Shown here: positions 62,654 through 64,000 of the stretch, one piece after another
Layout: every line of letters begins with the position of its first letter
How positions within the stretch are numbered: the first letter of the stretch is position 1
From: Symbiodinium kawagutii
Taxonomy: Eukaryota; Sar; Dinophyceae; Suessiales; Symbiodiniaceae
Length of the DNA stretch: 64,000 nucleotides
Direction: 5' to 3'
Assembly: GCA_009767595.1 (NCBI GenBank)
Contig: VSDK01020365.1
Span: 581,626 to 645,625, forward strand
Notes under the pieces: generated by a model
What the model was told of the DNA's origin: nothing
The model's input: only the letters and a program-made list of their open reading frames with translations
The model's database searches: none
Made by a program: the position numbers and the translations under genes

Positions 62654-63004
62654 ATACGACTGAACGCACCATCTGCTCGTCAAAGCTGGAGATCAATCAC
62701 CAAAGGAAGGTGATCACTGGCATTGCTGTGGTAGACCCCGACATAGACGACCTGCGGTTTCCTGAGAGCTGTGGACCAAAGTTATGGACTCCGACAAGGA
62801 GTGTCCTAACACGAAAGGCATCAGTTGGCCTATCCATGACCCTAGAAGCATTGGGGTTGTTCAAACTCAATGAAGTCCAACACAATCGTGGTCGTTGACA
62901 ATGCTTCGAAGTTGGTCGTTGACAATGCTTCTAAGTTGAATGAAGTCATAGTCAAGTCCCAGGTATGATGTTGCCCATGGGCTAGCGCGAGATAGCATCA
63001 GAAC

Positions 63005-63087
63005 CATAGGTGTGGAGGCCATCAGAGGCCCCTTCTTCCCATTTTTGCTCGGTGAGGCGACGTAGTGGGGCCGACAATTCTTCGATT
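63005..63087 (-). CDS. Coding exon, charged helix
   Basis: Twenty-seven codons, IEELSAPLRRLTEQKWEEGA then SDGLHTY. Acceptor cttgtcgaaccgaag after a T run, donor TATG|GTTCTG. The 5'-most exon recognised; nothing convincing lies between it and the right edge. Confidence 0.6.
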
Positions 63088-63349
63088 CTTCGGTTCGACA
63101 AGAAAAAATGACAGCCCGACAACAAAATTGCTGAAGAGCTCGACAAAAAAATGACTGTCAACATCCGACAAGCAAAATTAAAGAAAAATCAAAAGGAAAC
63201 TATTCAACTATGTCTCTACAACTATGACTCTACAACTTGTCGTCTCTACAACTATGACTCTTGTTCGGTCGTTGGTCACGCCGTTGACTGGATGTCCACT
63301 TGTGCCAGGTCTGTAGGTGAATAGTTCAACTCATGATCACATTATGGAA

Positions 63350-63473
63350 CCATATGGCAAGTTGGGTCAAGCACTTAACCTACCAATAATGGAGGATCAT
63401 CACCAGCAACCATAGGGAAAACACTGGTCAATGGTGGGGGAACCAAGGGTACAGAGTTTTGACCCATAGCCAA
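63350..63473. repeat. F2 element, inverse orientation
   Basis: tatggcaagttgggtcaagc to gtacagagttttgacccatag. Confidence 0.85.
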
Positions 63474-63902
63474 GTGTCGAACATCAGTGCAGTACCACTC
63501 TACTTCTAGATTGCAGGTCTGGCTGGTGGTTAAACAATTAGTCAACCACTAACAAGTGTAGTTGTTTAACCATGATTGTTGCTTATTGTTCCTTATTATT
63601 AACCATCATTGAACAACCAATTAGTTGGTTTTACTCCCTATTTCTGACCAATTTGACCATCATTGTTTGACGGAACCGTTGTTGTAACAACCAATGGGCT
63701 TCTTTGATTTATTATCAAATTAATGGTTGTACCCCCAATCAATCCCTATCTACATCATCACCAAGCACCTTAAACTGCTTCTGGTTCAACCGCCACCCAA
63801 GTTTAAGTTCCAAGTTGCCGAGAGCTTGTGGAGAATTTCCTGAGCGAGAATCCGCGGTGCCCGGGCATGGTGGCGGCCAGCTTGTTGGGAAAAATAAAGC
63901 TA

Positions 63903-64000
63903 TATATATATATACATACATACATACATACATACATACATACATACATACATACATACATACATACATACATACATACATACATACATACATACATACA
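63903..64000. repeat. (CATA)n microsatellite at window end
   Basis: Over twenty CATA units running off the edge after a short tatata tract; the minus-strand poly Met-Tyr-Val-Cys ORF here is a product of this array. Confidence 0.97.

Larger units (their letters stand above)
579..63087 (-). other. Minus-strand exon-bearing region, one or more genes
   Basis: Nearly all convincing coding islands in the window lie on this strand, in short exons with GT-AG borders. By eye the donor hexamer GTGAGT is about twice as frequent on this strand as on the other. Hydrophobic exons, Cys-rich exons and an EF-hand suggest membrane proteins. Gene boundaries are not visible: no clear first methionine exon, terminal stop exon or spliced-leader acceptor could be fixed, so one giant gene or several tandem genes both remain possible. 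Transcriptome reads are needed to join exons. Confidence 0.6.

Noticed and set aside
63739..63997. Minus-strand ORFs of repeated Met-Tyr-Val-Cys
   Set aside because: Direct translation of the CATA microsatellite.
1..64000. tRNA, rRNA, CRISPR, bacterial promoters or operons
   Set aside because: No cloverleaf, rRNA core, spaced direct-repeat array or ribosome-binding pattern was seen. The sequence is eukaryotic in style.

Overview
The window looks like nuclear DNA of a large, intron-rich, repeat-rich protist genome. A dinoflagellate, perhaps a Suessiales or Symbiodiniaceae type, fits best. Pointers are very short coding islands separated by introns of about 40 nt to several kb, coding signal almost entirely on one strand, an interstitial CCCTAAA array, many short palindromic elements, and an EF-hand of a type common in dinoflagellate membrane proteins. 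The lineage is an inference; no marker gene was seen. No rRNA, tRNA, CRISPR array, bacterial operon or intact transposase was recognised.

Coding content: almost no long ORF is meaningful. On the minus strand there is a series of short exons, usually 40-200 nt, with AG acceptors after pyrimidine tracts, GT donors (often GTGAGT or GTAAGT), open frames and plausible residue composition. They run from about 63.1 kb down to 0.58 kb. They could be one giant gene or several tandem same-direction genes; no start, stop or trans-splice site could be fixed. Recurrent themes are hydrophobic membrane segments (0.6, 8.9, 26.5, 31.1, 34.9, 40.3, 52.1, 53.9 and 55.7 kb), Cys-rich stretches (16.2, 30.4, 42.2 and 61.0 kb), an EF-hand split by an intron (36.1-36.4 kb), an Ala/Pro-rich linker (22.8 kb), and a repeated GKSPDPR-type exon module (17.0-20.2 kb). 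A membrane protein family with cytosolic Ca-sensing parts is a reasonable guess, but no family is assigned. Exons were found by eye. An open stretch of about 35 codons between AG and GT is common by chance, so small exons carry modest confidence, and adjoining phases sometimes disagree.

Layout: 0.5-5.3 kb is dense with exons. From 5.9 to 20.2 kb exons alternate with palindromic repeats and the GKSPDPR module lies at 17-20 kb. 20.2-25 kb is mostly repeats with a few exons. 25.3-40.4 kb is a second exon-rich stretch, interrupted by a 40-N gap at 32.06 kb. 40.9-46.7 kb is AT-rich and repeat-dominated around strong exons at 42.2, 42.9 and 43.7 kb. 46.7-55.8 kb has further exons plus GAT, GATA and AT satellites. 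55.8-58.7 kb holds the CCCTAAA array and a decayed plus-strand frame. 58.7-63.1 kb carries the 5'-most exons seen. The window ends in a CATA array.

Non-coding content: at least four short interspersed families recur. F1 is a palindrome with ends near GGTGGTTTCTCAAAATAGGG. F2 has ends near GGGTCAAAACCCTGTACCCC and AATATTGACCCATAGCC. F3 has GGTTTCAACCCC and GTTTGAAACCACC ends. F4 has CTTCCAGTTACC and GGTAACTGGAAG ends and often lies next to exons, like introner elements.
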